From positions 1 to 56,641 of the forward strand of contig CANJRD010000022.1 of the NCBI GenBank assembly GCA_947476695.1: 56,641 nt of DNA, given 5' to 3'. Both the position numbers and the translations under genes were made by a program. Origin of the DNA: Rhodospirillaceae bacterium (GTDB taxonomy: Bacteria; Pseudomonadota; Alphaproteobacteria; Rhodospirillales; Rhodospirillaceae). Below the pieces are notes generated by a model. The model was not told where the DNA came from. It did not search any database and was given only the letters and a program-made list of their open reading frames with translations. Shown in pieces: positions 9,487 to 18,186 of this stretch (its first letter is position 1; the number at the start of each line of letters is the position of its first letter).

Positions 9487-9819
9487 TCAGGCCTGGGCCG
9501 CGACGGCGGCTTCAATACTGGGGTGGATCGAGAACACGCGGTCGAGGCGGGCGAGGCTCAGCACGCGCATCACCGCCGACGAGACGTTCACCAGCGCGAA
9601 CGTGCCGCTTTTCTTGCGCGCCATCTGGAAGGCCTCGACCAGCGAGGCGACGCCCGATGAATCGATGTAGGTCACCCCCGACAGGTCGACCACCACGCGT
9701 GTGTGACTCTCGAAGCAGGCCAGCAACTGCTGGCGTACAGCAGGAGAGCTCTGCAAATCGATGTCGCCTTCAAGCGCGACAACGGCAACGCCGTCGACCT
9801 CGCGAACTTCAAGCGGCAT
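9487..9819 (-). CDS. STAS-domain protein (anti-sigma-factor antagonist / MlaB-like)
   Basis: The 110-residue protein is a lone STAS domain. The phosphorylation-site motif is YIDSSG at residues 51-56, matching the DSSG of SpoIIAA-type antagonists where the first serine is phosphorylated by a HATPase kinase and dephosphorylated by a PP2C enzyme. It lies between a gene encoding both a PP2C phosphatase and an RsbW-like kinase domain (15 bases upstream) and mlaE (5 bases downstream). In the Mla system a STAS protein, MlaB, binds MlaF and is needed for transport. This gene may therefore be an MlaB that keeps a switchable serine. The fold is clear; which partner it binds is inference. Confidence 0.92.
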   Translation of the reverse strand: MPLEVREVDGVAVVALEGDIDLQSSPAVRQQLLACFESHTRVVVDLSGVTYIDSSGVASLVEAFQMARKKSGTFALVNVSSAVMRVLSLARLDRVFSIHPSIEAAVAAQA

Positions 9820-9834
9820 GAGTGTTCCTCTCCC

Positions 9835-11619
9835 TTAACGGCCTTTTATCTGGCTTCCAAAACGTTTGGTCAACTTGAATAGGTTGCCCACCCCTGACGG
9901 CGGCGGCACGAATCGCGCATCGTCACAAACCGACCGGATGAGATGCACGCCGAGGCCGCCCGGGCGCACCTCGGACAGGTCGCGCGGCTTGATCGTTGCG
10001 GGATCGACCGACGGCGCGAAGTCCATCAGATGCACCTCAAGCGCGCCGTGCACGGCGACGAAGTCGATCATGATGTCGCCGCCGTCCGGACGGCCCTTAT
10101 AGGCGTGGCGGATGACATTTTGGCAGGCTTCGTCCACCGCCATCACCAGGTCGGCCGTCCAGCCTACGTCGGCGCCGACGTAGGCCGCGGCCTGTTGCGT
10201 GGCGTTGCGGATCATCTTCAAGCGGTCGGCCCGCGCCGGCACCCGGACCCGCATGATGTCCCCGGCACCCGGGGTCAGGTCGGCGCTGGCCGCAGCAGGC
10301 GCCACGCCCTCGGCGATGTCCTCGACCACCAGCAGCGTCAGGTCGTCGCGCAGGGACTGGCCCGGCAGTTTCACGGCCCCGGCGATGTTCTTCAGGCGAA
10401 GTTCCGGCGCTTCGGAGGCGTGATCGCGGATCAACGCCCGGGCGCCGTCGTTACCGAGCATGCCGCCGCCGAAGGTGGTCGCCTCCGTGAGGCCGTCGGT
10501 GAAGATGTACAAAGAACCGCCTTGCAGATTGAACTCGGTCGACGGAAAGCCATCCGGGCCGGCGATGCCGCTTGCGATGCCCAACGGCGGCGCGTCCGCC
10601 GGCACGGCCGAGAAGCTTTCGTCGTCGGCATGGAAAAGCAGCGGCGGCTCGTGGCCGGCATTCGACAGCCGCACCGTGCCCGTGCGCGGATCGAAGATGC
10701 CGCCGACCATGGTGACGAACATGCCGTGCGAATTGGTTTCACAGAGTTCGTTGTTTATGGCGTTGAGCAACTGGCCAGGATCCTCGGCGCTTTTCGCCAG
10801 GCAGCGGAACAGGCTCGACGTCTTCGCCATCAGCAGCGCGGCGTTGATGCCCTTGCCCGACACGTCGCCGACGTTGAACCAAATGCGCCCATCGGACAGC
10901 GGCAGGATGTCGTAGAAGTCACCGGAGACGGCGCGCGCAGGAATGTTGAGGCCGTGGATCGGGAACCCATGCGCGCCGGCGTGCGGCAGCAGATCGCGCT
11001 GGATCTCCGCGGCGAGTTCGAGCTCGTGCCGCTCGCGCTCCTGCTGCACCAGGCGTTGCGCCAGGCGGGAATTGTGGATCGCCAGCGCCGCGGCGCGGGC
11101 AAGTATTTCGAGCAGGGCGAGATCGTCGGACTCGAACAGACCGTCACCGCTGGCCTTGTTGATAATCTCAATCGCGCCCAGGGTCTCGCGGCCGACGCTC
11201 AGCGGCGCCACAAGGATGGAGCGCGTGGTGAAACCGGTTTTCGCATCGATCGCGCCGCCGAAGTCCGGATCCTCGCGCACGTCGCGCACCATCTGGCCTT
11301 CCTGATGGGTCACCGCGCGGCCGACGATGCCGATGCCTGCGGGAATACGTAAGCCCGTGATGTCGACCGGGCCGTAGCAGGCGGTGCAGACCAGCATGCG
11401 TTCTTCGTCGTCGAGCAGGAACATGGACGCCGCCTCGGCGCCCATGTGCAGCGTGATGCGCTCAAGCGCCGACGACGCGACCGTGCGCAAGTCATGCGAG
11501 GCGGCAAAGACGCGCGTCATCTCCGCCACAAGGACGAGATGGTCTTTCAGCTCGGGCGCAGCCGGGGCCGGCGCGGACGCGGGCTTCCGGACCGCGGTAA
11601 TGGCTTCGCGGGCGGACAT
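9835..11619 (-). CDS. GAF-PP2C (SpoIIE-type) phosphatase with C-terminal HATPase kinase domain
   Basis: The 594-residue cytoplasmic regulator has three modules. A GAF sensor spans about residues 40-190. A PP2C/SpoIIE phosphatase spans about 215-430, with metal-binding acids in VSGDFYD, GDVSGKG, FTDGLTEA and RDDLTL. An RsbW-like HATPase_c spans about 460-590, with N-box DEACQNVIRHAY and G-box GGLGVHLI. It thus carries both the phosphatase and the kinase activity of a partner-switching system. The STAS protein encoded 15 bases downstream is the obvious substrate, and the Mla transporter genes follow. I start at ATG 11619 (MSAREAIT); a TTG 12 codons upstream is possible. Catalytic motifs look intact in both enzymatic domains. 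Confidence 0.92.
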   Translation of the reverse strand: MSAREAITAVRKPASAPAPAAPELKDHLVLVAEMTRVFAASHDLRTVASSALERITLHMGAEAASMFLLDDEERMLVCTACYGPVDITGLRIPAGIGIVGRAVTHQEGQMVRDVREDPDFGGAIDAKTGFTTRSILVAPLSVGRETLGAIEIINKASGDGLFESDDLALLEILARAAALAIHNSRLAQRLVQQERERHELELAAEIQRDLLPHAGAHGFPIHGLNIPARAVSGDFYDILPLSDGRIWFNVGDVSGKGINAALLMAKTSSLFRCLAKSAEDPGQLLNAINNELCETNSHGMFVTMVGGIFDPRTGTVRLSNAGHEPPLLFHADDESFSAVPADAPPLGIASGIAGPDGFPSTEFNLQGGSLYIFTDGLTEATTFGGGMLGNDGARALIRDHASEAPELRLKNIAGAVKLPGQSLRDDLTLLVVEDIAEGVAPAAASADLTPGAGDIMRVRVPARADRLKMIRNATQQAAAYVGADVGWTADLVMAVDEACQNVIRHAYKGRPDGGDIMIDFVAVHGALEVHLMDFAPSVDPATIKPRDLSEVRPGGLGVHLIRSVCDDARFVPPPSGVGNLFKLTKRFGSQIKGR

Positions 11620-11922
11620 GGCCGGTAATATGCCCGGTCGCCGTGCGGCGAACAATCGCCGCAGGCAAAAAGCCCGCCTGGATCAAAGATTTAGGGGCGA
11701 AACGGGTCCCCGCCCCCAAATACCGCGCGGATTGGGTGCAAGCCCCCTAGCGGGCCCGTAGGCAAGGTCCTGAAGGCCTAGCCTGGCGATCGACCGCGTT
11801 GACCTGGAATGCAGGCCGGCTCGGCTCACCGCCCCTCCTACGCCGTCGGATGACCCTTCGCGGCGGTCCCCCTTTGCCGACTGAGCGGCTATAACCACCC
11901 GCCCGTCCATAACCGCCGTTCG
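11620..11922. other. Divergent intergenic region, PP2C regulator / acyltransferase
   Basis: The 303-base gap lies between two genes that point away from each other. It should contain the promoter of the Mla-type operon (minus) and of the acyltransferase (plus). It is very GC-rich with runs such as CCCCGCCCCC. I see no clear -10/-35 pair, no RNA gene and no family-like reading frame. Confidence 0.4.
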
Positions 11923-12828
11923 ATGACCGACACCCCCCGCCTCCGCCACCGCCTGGAAGCCGCTGCCGCCAAAGCGTTGCTCGGCCACCTGGCCAAACGC
12001 GACCCGGACGCCGCCTCGGACCTGGGCGCGAAGCTGACGTCCGCCGTTGGCCCGTGGACCGGCGCCCACCGCACGGCCGCCCGCAACCTCGCGCGCGCCT
12101 TCCCGGACTGGAGCGAAGAAAAGCGCCAGGCGACGCTGGCCGCCGCCTGGGACAACCTGGGCCGCACGACGGCGGAATACGCCGTGATCCCGCAGCTCGC
12201 CCGCGACGGCTGGCAGGAGCGCATCACCGTCACCGGCCACGAGGCGCTGGCGGACCTCGGCCGCGCCGGTAAACCGGCGCTGCTGTTCTCCGGCCATCTC
12301 GGCAATTGGGAAATGATCCCGCTCGCCCTGTCCAAGGTCGCGCGACCGTTGACCATCGTCTACCGCCCGCCGAACAACCGCGCCGTCGACGCCATGGTGG
12401 GCGAGGTGCGCAAAGCCTACACCGCCGGTATGGCGCCCAAGGGTGCGGCCGGTGCGCGCGTGATCCTGAAAGCGCTCGCGCGCGACGCGCAGGTGTTCAT
12501 GGTCGTCGATCAGAAGATCAACGCTGGGATGGAGATTCCCTTCTTCGGGCGCGGCGCGTTCACCGGGCCGGCCATCGCACTGTTCGCGATGCGCTTCAAT
12601 GTACCGGTATTTCCGGTGCGCTGCGTGCGCACGGACCGTTGCCGGTTCGAGGTGCGCGTCGAAGACCCGTGGACGTTCGCGGGCTCCGACAGCGACGAAG
12701 ATGCGTTGCGCGCGGCGCTGACTCGCATCAACGGACGCATCGAGGATTGGGTGCGCGAATATCCCGGCCAATGGCTATGGATGCACAAGCGCTGGCCGAA
12801 AGACGAAGACGTTACTTCCTCACCGTAA
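11923..12828 (+). CDS. lpxL: Lipid A biosynthesis lauroyl/myristoyl acyltransferase family (LpxL/HtrB-like)
   Basis: The 301-residue protein belongs to the LpxL/LpxM family of late acyltransferases, which add a secondary acyl chain to lipid A precursors at the inner-membrane face. The catalytic HX4E motif is HLGNWE near residue 125. It is followed by a conserved IVYRPPNN block, the VDQK segment near residue 190 and the C-terminal WLWMHKRW that marks the family. The N-terminal hydrophobic anchor is weak in this protein. Start is the ATG at 11923. It converges on the solute-binding protein gene, with 17 bases of overlap at the 3' ends. Acyl chain and position cannot be read, so the symbol is at family level. 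Confidence 0.92.
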   Translation: MTDTPRLRHRLEAAAAKALLGHLAKRDPDAASDLGAKLTSAVGPWTGAHRTAARNLARAFPDWSEEKRQATLAAAWDNLGRTTAEYAVIPQLARDGWQERITVTGHEALADLGRAGKPALLFSGHLGNWEMIPLALSKVARPLTIVYRPPNNRAVDAMVGEVRKAYTAGMAPKGAAGARVILKALARDAQVFMVVDQKINAGMEIPFFGRGAFTGPAIALFAMRFNVPVFPVRCVRTDRCRFEVRVEDPWTFAGSDSDEDALRAALTRINGRIEDWVREYPGQWLWMHKRWPKDEDVTSSP

Positions 12829-14314
12829 TCTTGTCGTAGGCCGGCACGCGATTGACCAGCGCGAAGCCTTCGAGCTTCGGACTGACGCCGAACAGATCGA
12901 CCTGGTCGTTCAGGTAAATCATCGGCGCGGCATCATGATAGAGTTTCGCCAGTTCGTTCAATTCCGCCATTCGCTTGTCGACATCCATCTGCTCGTTGGC
13001 GACGACGAGCTTCTCGGTCATCGCCTTGTCGCAGGTGAAGGCGCCTGGGCGCAGGCAGGAATAAATCTCCATCGGCCGCGCGACATCGTTGTAGGGCGCG
13101 CTGTTGGTCGATAGCAGGAAGCCGTCAGTTTCCTTGTCCCAGCCGCCGGTGTTGTAGTTCTGAAGCCACGCCGCCACGGTGACGATCTTCAGTTCCAACT
13201 GCACGCCGATTTTCGCCAGCGACTGCACCACCGTTTGATAGATTGCGCGGTCGGAGGGGAAGCGATCGACCATCACCTCGAAACGCATCGCAAAGCCGTT
13301 GGGATAGCCGGCTTCCGCCAACAACGCCTTGGCTTTCGCCGGATCGTAGGGATAGGCCGCCACATCCGGATTATAGCCGGTGACGCCGCGCGACGCGGGC
13401 TGGCCGGCGGGCGGTGCAAGACCGCGCAGCAGCGCCTTGTTCAGCGCTTCCTTGTCGACGGCATAGTTGAGCGCCTGACGCACGCGCGCATCCTTCAGCG
13501 CCGGATTACGCGCGCCCTCGGTCTTGATCGCGAGCGCGGTTACCGCCATGCCCCCGCCGACGGCCGTGCGCATACCGGCGGCCTCGAGCATGTCGAGGTC
13601 ATCCATGCCGATGTTGCCGGCGATGTCGACCTGACCCGACATCAAAGCCTGAACGCGCGAGGTGTCTTCCGGCAGATTGACGATGATGAGGCGGTCGACC
13701 TTCGGCTTGCGCCAGGAATTCTGGAACGCCTCGAGGGTGACGCGCGCCCCCTTGCCCCAATCCTTGACCGCGAACGAGCCGGTGCCGAAGGGCGTCTGCG
13801 AGAAGCCCTCGGGTCCGAGTTCTGACCAGGCGCCGGGCGCGACGATCATGATGCCCGACAGACGGGCGGGCAGCAGCGGGTCCGGCTTCGCGGTCTTGAT
13901 CACCACGGTATCGTCGTCGACCGCTTCGGCGCTGACGATGCCGCTGATCTCCGGGCTGACAACCATGCGCATGCCCTCGGGCGTGCGCAGCCACGTCAAG
14001 GTCGCGACCACGGCTTTGGCATTGAACGGCTCGCCGTTCGAGAACGTCACGCCCTTCCGCAGACTGAATTGCCAGCTGGTCGGCGTGTTGAGCTTCCAGC
14101 CTGTCGCCAAGGCCGGCGAGATGGCGCCGTTCTTGTCGAGGGCGGTGAGCCCGTCGAACATCGCCGTCCAGAGGAAACTGCCGGGCGAGCCGTTGCCCGT
14201 ATAGGGATTGCCGAGCACCGCCGGCAGGCCCTTGGCCCCCATGCGCAAATCCACCGCGCCGGCAGATGTGCCGGCCATCAGGCCTAACAGAAGACAAGCA
14301 ACGCTAAACCGCAT
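12812..14314 (-). CDS. Periplasmic solute-binding protein, family 5 (peptide/nickel/opine type)
   Basis: The 500-residue protein has a Sec signal peptide (about residues 1-20, cleavage near AGA-VD) and the family-5 fold: the early FDGLTALDKNGAISPALATGW block and the hallmark QALNYAVDKEALNKALLRG in the second lobe. Such proteins feed peptides, nickel, opines or glycosides to an ABC importer. No permease or ATPase gene of an importer is adjacent, so this is an orphan binding protein. It is monocistronic or precedes unrelated genes: the ferredoxin gene upstream on the same strand ends 76 bases before it. The ligand is unknown. Confidence 0.9.
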   Translation of the reverse strand: MRFSVACLLLGLMAGTSAGAVDLRMGAKGLPAVLGNPYTGNGSPGSFLWTAMFDGLTALDKNGAISPALATGWKLNTPTSWQFSLRKGVTFSNGEPFNAKAVVATLTWLRTPEGMRMVVSPEISGIVSAEAVDDDTVVIKTAKPDPLLPARLSGIMIVAPGAWSELGPEGFSQTPFGTGSFAVKDWGKGARVTLEAFQNSWRKPKVDRLIIVNLPEDTSRVQALMSGQVDIAGNIGMDDLDMLEAAGMRTAVGGGMAVTALAIKTEGARNPALKDARVRQALNYAVDKEALNKALLRGLAPPAGQPASRGVTGYNPDVAAYPYDPAKAKALLAEAGYPNGFAMRFEVMVDRFPSDRAIYQTVVQSLAKIGVQLELKIVTVAAWLQNYNTGGWDKETDGFLLSTNSAPYNDVARPMEIYSCLRPGAFTCDKAMTEKLVVANEQMDVDKRMAELNELAKLYHDAAPMIYLNDQVDLFGVSPKLEGFALVNRVPAYDKITVRK

Positions 14315-14389
14315 ATCGCGCGCAACCCCACCGTGACGATGGGGCTATCTAATCAACTTCGTGCAGTGCGGTAAACCGAATGCGGGGCG

Positions 14390-14707
14390 TTATTCTTCCG
14401 GCGCGACGGTGACGGCGATACCATTCATGCTGTTCGTCAGCTGAATCTGGCAGGACAGGCGCGAGGTCGCCGGTTGGTAGGACGCGGTTTCCTGCAGCAG
14501 TTCCTGCTCGTCGGCCGAGCGCGGCGGCAACTTGTCGGCCCAGTCCGGCGCGATGAATACATGGCAGGTGGCGCAGGAGCAGCATCCGCCGCAGATGGCT
14601 TCGATGTCCATGTCGTGGTCGCGCAGGACTTCCATCAGCGTGTTGCCGGCTTGGCCCTCAATCGTCTTCTGAGCGCCCGCGCGGTTCGTGACGTTGATCG
14701 CAACCAT
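14390..14707 (-). CDS. 2Fe-2S ferredoxin, adrenodoxin type
   Basis: The 105-residue protein carries the adrenodoxin-type iron-sulfur pattern Cys39-x5-Cys45-x2-Cys48 with the fourth ligand at Cys86 (RLSCQI). Two further cysteines (42, 43) sit inside the loop CGGCCSCATC, which is unusual but leaves the ligand spacing unchanged. Vertebrate-type and bacterial homologues pass electrons to cytochrome P450s, Rieske oxygenases or iron-sulfur assembly. No such oxygenase or matching reductase is encoded nearby, so the partner is unknown. The 173-base gap to the divergent methyltransferase gene presumably holds both promoters. Confidence 0.93.
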   Translation of the reverse strand: MVAINVTNRAGAQKTIEGQAGNTLMEVLRDHDMDIEAICGGCCSCATCHVFIAPDWADKLPPRSADEQELLQETASYQPATSRLSCQIQLTNSMNGIAVTVAPEE

Positions 14708-14880
14708 CGGTCATCCTGTTGTTCGGAGAAGCGTGAGGTGGGGTATCGCAAGCTGGCCTTGAGCGGCAAGACCTTTTCGGCTTCCATTGATTTTGATCAG
14801 GGTGCCAGCGTCAAAAGCGCTCCTAAAGTCCCCTTACCCCGTATAATTGGGCATTCCAGGTAGAAGAGCTGATCCAGGCC

Positions 14881-16089
14881 ATGTCTACACCCCTTCCTCC
14901 CCCTTACGACCGTACGGCTCCCAACGCACTGGGCGCAGAGGTGCGCCATGACGAGAAGGCGCGTTTCGACTTCCTCGCCAACCTGAATGTGCACCTGGGC
15001 AGTAAGCTGTTTCCCGGAACGAAGACCGCATTCGAAAAGCGCGTTGCCCCTGCCTTCAAGAAGACGAAGGGGCGCGACCTCGCCAACCGTGTCGAGGTGC
15101 GTGACGCAATGAAGGGCGATCCGGTCTACCAGTTCTGGGCCGCGCTTCGCCGCAACACCATGGAGATGCGCCAGCAAGCCGGGCGATCGGTCGTGTATCG
15201 GCAATTCGATAAACTCACCGAGCGCGCCCGCGCGTTGAACGACGCGAAGCCGACCCTCAAGCTCGATCCCACGACAAAAATTCCGCGCTATCTCGCCGCG
15301 GTCGACAACCACTGCATGCCCGGCAGCTACTATACCGAGATCGCGCCGGACGACATCAGTGGCCCCGCGAACTATGACATCGGCATCTTTGTCACCGGCG
15401 CGGGCGCATCATCGGCGCGCGGCGACAGTGGCGGTCGCGCGATCGTGAAGTTTGTGCGCGAGAGCTTCCCCGACTTCAAGCCCAAGCGGATCATGGACCT
15501 CGGCGCGGGCATCGGCACGAACACCTTGCCGATCGCCGAAGCCTTCCCCGACGCGGAGGTCGTCGCGGTCGATGTCGCCGCCGCGATGCTGCGCTATGGC
15601 CATGCGCGGGCGCAGGCGATGGGCTTCAACAAAGTGCAGTTCATCCAGGCCGCTCTGGAAGATCTGGATTTCGCGCCCGGCAGTTTCGATTGGATTCAGA
15701 CCACGATGTTCTGGCACGAAACATCGATGCCGACACTGATGAGTGGCCTTAAGCGCGTTTATGAACTTCTTGCCCCCGGCGGGATGTCGCTGAACGTCGA
15801 GCAGCCGAACTTCACGGCGACAACGACCTTGTGGGATCAATTCACAAAGGATTGGGACGCCTGGTACAATAACGAGCCCTTCTGGTCGAAGCTGCATACG
15901 CTCGACTACCCAAAACTGATGGCGGCCAGCGGCTTTGCTAAAGACAAGCTGTTCGACGGCTACGCGAACTCGGACGTCGAGCCGGGTTTCTATCCCGACT
16001 GGGCAAAGGTGTACGACCGTCACGGGCCGGAAAAGAGTGTCGAGAAGGCGCAGAAGCGCGGCTGGTATCTTTTCGGCGGCTGGAAATAG
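14881..16089 (+). CDS. SAM-dependent methyltransferase with long N-terminal extension
   Basis: The 402-residue protein has a class I methyltransferase core from about residue 195: motif I MDLGAGIGTNT near 203-213, an acidic end of strand 2 (VVAVDVA), and post-motif LLAPGG. About 190 residues precede the core and contain no recognised domain; they are polar and helical-looking. The substrate is unknown; a UbiE/menG-like small-molecule target is possible. A gene for a 118-residue protein of an uncharacterised family begins 9 bases downstream and is surely in the same transcript. Paralogues of that small protein occur in the catabolic locus at 33-36 kb, which hints at a related pathway role. Confidence 0.85.
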   Translation: MSTPLPPPYDRTAPNALGAEVRHDEKARFDFLANLNVHLGSKLFPGTKTAFEKRVAPAFKKTKGRDLANRVEVRDAMKGDPVYQFWAALRRNTMEMRQQAGRSVVYRQFDKLTERARALNDAKPTLKLDPTTKIPRYLAAVDNHCMPGSYYTEIAPDDISGPANYDIGIFVTGAGASSARGDSGGRAIVKFVRESFPDFKPKRIMDLGAGIGTNTLPIAEAFPDAEVVAVDVAAAMLRYGHARAQAMGFNKVQFIQAALEDLDFAPGSFDWIQTTMFWHETSMPTLMSGLKRVYELLAPGGMSLNVEQPNFTATTTLWDQFTKDWDAWYNNEPFWSKLHTLDYPKLMAASGFAKDKLFDGYANSDVEPGFYPDWAKVYDRHGPEKSVEKAQKRGWYLFGGWK

Positions 16090-16098
16090 GGGATCGCC

Positions 16099-16455
16099 AT
16101 GACCCAGATCGATGTGAATGCGCTCGCCAATGCCAAGGCTAAAGGCAAGCGCCCCTATTTCTTCGACGATCCGGCGGTCGAACGCGTGCTCGCGATCACC
16201 ATGGCGGTGGCCGGAGAACTTGCCGTGACGCGCGAACGGCTGGATACGGTGGAACGCCTGCTCGAAGCCGGCACATCGGTGACCAAGGCGAACATCGAGG
16301 CCTATCGCCCCGACGACGACGCGGCACGGGAACGCCAGGAATGGCACGCGGAATACATCAACCGCATCCTGCGCATCGTGCATCAGGAGCTTGAGGGGCT
16401 GCAAAACGACGACGTGAGCCCCGAACAACTCGCCGACGACATGGCGGCGAGTTAG
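16099..16455 (+). CDS. Uncharacterised small protein, paralogue A of a three-member family
   Basis: I do not recognise a named family. The 118-residue protein shares a clear pattern with two others in this window (33769 and 35577): KGKRPYFFDDP near residues 15-25, then a helix ending RERLDTVERLL (about 44-54), then VTKANIEAYRPDD and a charged helical C-terminus (YINRILRIVHQEL). It looks all-helical and cytoplasmic, with no signal peptide, cysteines or metal motif. It follows the methyltransferase gene by 9 bases, so it probably works with it or with its pathway. A role as a small accessory subunit or oligomerisation partner is inference only. Confidence 0.85.
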   Translation: MTQIDVNALANAKAKGKRPYFFDDPAVERVLAITMAVAGELAVTRERLDTVERLLEAGTSVTKANIEAYRPDDDAARERQEWHAEYINRILRIVHQELEGLQNDDVSPEQLADDMAAS

Positions 16456-17153
16456 GCGGGCTGAAGGCCTGCGTTCCGTAATTCCAGCAGGGTGTTTTCC
16501 GACACCGGCGCGGACAAGCTTGCAACTTGCATGTCGACCAGCGCGCTGAGCACCAGCGGCGCGGGGAATGGTTGTTCGTCGACCGTCACCAGCAGACGCT
16601 GACGATTGGCGAGCGCGGCGATGGCGGTCTGGAGCAACAGGCCGAAGCGCAGGCGGAACACATTGGCCGGCACGTCCGGCAGCATTGCGGCGGCGTGCTT
16701 CGCGCAAGCTTGCAGCGCTTCGGTCGAGCGGCTGCGCATCAGCTTGGCGAGGTCGGAGTTCGGATGGCTGTTGATCTGGCTCAACAGCTGAATGTAGTTC
16801 TCGCCCCCGGGTGCGGCGACTTCTTCCGACAACGGTATGATCACCGCTTCGACAATGGCGCGCAGGGAAAGCGCGCCGTTGGCCTGGGCGTTCGCAAGCC
16901 GCGTCGCACGGCGCTGGTTCACCCGCGCGATGCGATAACCGTGCACGGCATCGATCAGCGCTTCTTTCGAACCGAAATGATAATGCGCCGCCGATGCGTT
17001 CTTTTGGCCGGCGGCCGTATTCACTTGTCGCAGCGATACCGCATCGAGCCCTTGCTGCGCGAACAGTTCCTCCGCGGCGAGAATCAGCTTCTCGCGCGTC
17101 GCGCCGCTGCGCGAGGGGTCGTGGAGATCGTTCGGATCGGGCGTGGTCACCAT
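16452..17153 (-). CDS. TetR/AcrR family transcriptional regulator
   Basis: The 233-residue protein starts with a TetR DNA-binding domain: TREKLILAAEELFAQQGLDAVSLRQ, then the recognition helix region ending in HYHFGSKEALIDAV. The C-terminal ligand domain is unlike any subgroup I can name. I start at ATG 17153 (MVTTPD); the upstream frame is Arg/Ser-rich and not family-like. It lies 52 bases after two tandem quinone-oxidoreductase genes on the same strand and overlaps the small-protein gene on the other strand by 4 bases at their 3' ends. It is a likely repressor of the oxidoreductase operon, by position. Confidence 0.9.
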   Translation of the reverse strand: MVTTPDPNDLHDPSRSGATREKLILAAEELFAQQGLDAVSLRQVNTAAGQKNASAAHYHFGSKEALIDAVHGYRIARVNQRRATRLANAQANGALSLRAIVEAVIIPLSEEVAAPGGENYIQLLSQINSHPNSDLAKLMRSRSTEALQACAKHAAAMLPDVPANVFRLRFGLLLQTAIAALANRQRLLVTVDEQPFPAPLVLSALVDMQVASLSAPVSENTLLELRNAGLQPA

Positions 17154-17205
17154 GACGGCCTTTGTAACACGCCCCCGTCGCCTTCGCGAAGGAGAGCGTG
17201 CGCGA

Positions 17206-18186
17206 TTAGAGGTCGCCGCCGACCGAGATGATCCCGCGTCCCAGCAGGGTACGGGCCTCAACCGCCTTGTGTAGCTCGACAACTTTCTCAAGTGGCACCG
17301 CCGGCGCGATGGGGAATTTCCACTGGCCGCTGCCGAGTTTGGAAACGAGTTCCTTGAATTCCGCGCCCTTTGTCTTGGCCATGGCGTGATAGACGACCAA
17401 CCCGCCGACTCCGGCCGAGCCGCCGATCAACTGCGGCACGACGATCTCCGGCGACGGTCCCGCCATGGCGCCGATAAAGATTGCCTGACCCAATGGCGCA
17501 AGCGCCTTGAGGTTTTTCGGCGTTTCCGGCCCCTGGTTGCCGTCGAAGATGTAGTCGGCCCCGGCGGCGCCCGTGAAGGCCTTCACCTTGTCCGGCCAAT
17601 CCGGGTCCGCGCGATAGTCGAGCAGAAGGTCGGCGTCGAACTGTTTCGCCCAGGCCAGTTTCTCGGCGCTGCCGACAAGACCGATGACTTTTGCACCCAT
17701 GTCCTTGGCGATCTGCACCAGCATGAAGCCGACCGCGCCGGCGGCCGCGTGCACCACGACGGTTTCACCTTTGCGCACGCGCGCCATGGTGTTGAGCAGA
17801 TGCCAGGCCGTGAGCGCCGGCCCCAGCGCCACGCAACCCAGCTTCCAATCGAAATTGGCCGGCAATGGATTGGCGGTGGCAGCGGGCGCGACCGCGTATT
17901 CCGCATAGCCGCCCCATTGGCTAACCACGGACACGCGTTCGCCCACGCGCTTCGGATCGACGTCGGAGCCGACCTTGGTGATGAGGCCGCAATACGAGTA
18001 ACCCAGCGTGAATGGCAGCGGCGGGTGGTACTTGAACTTGCCGGCGCGCACCATGACGTCGAGCGGGTTCATGCCGACATAGGCGACCTTCACCTGCACC
18101 TGGCCGAGGCCCGGCTCCGGGATCGGTTGATCGGTGATCTCGAGGACGTCTGGCCCACCGGTTTTCGTCAGGACAATGGCGCGCAT
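17206..18186 (-). CDS. Quinone oxidoreductase-like medium-chain dehydrogenase, copy 2
   Basis: The 326-residue NAD(P)H-dependent MDR enzyme lacks the zinc ligands of alcohol dehydrogenases and resembles quinone oxidoreductase (QorA type). It shows the GroES-like N-terminus with GMNPLDVMVRAG, the Rossmann motif HAAAGAVGFMLVQIAKDMGA, and the C-terminal GRGIISV. Its start codon overlaps the stop of the upstream paralogue by one base (TAATG), so translation is coupled. The two proteins share many segments (WHLLNTMAR versus WHMLHTMAR, YIFDGNQGP versus IIIDGNGGP) and arose by tandem duplication. The substrate is unknown. The frame runs open upstream through the paralogue, but that part is not coding. 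Confidence 0.9.
   Translation of the reverse strand: MRAIVLTKTGGPDVLEITDQPIPEPGLGQVQVKVAYVGMNPLDVMVRAGKFKYHPPLPFTLGYSYCGLITKVGSDVDPKRVGERVSVVSQWGGYAEYAVAPAATANPLPANFDWKLGCVALGPALTAWHLLNTMARVRKGETVVVHAAAGAVGFMLVQIAKDMGAKVIGLVGSAEKLAWAKQFDADLLLDYRADPDWPDKVKAFTGAAGADYIFDGNQGPETPKNLKALAPLGQAIFIGAMAGPSPEIVVPQLIGGSAGVGGLVVYHAMAKTKGAEFKELVSKLGSGQWKFPIAPAVPLEKVVELHKAVEARTLLGRGIISVGGDL

Noticed and set aside
11683-12771. Long minus-strand open frame (362 codons) opposite the acyltransferase gene
   Set aside because: It is rich in Arg, Gly and His with no family features and lies antisense to a gene with a clear LpxL-type motif set; GC-rich codon bias creates such shadows.
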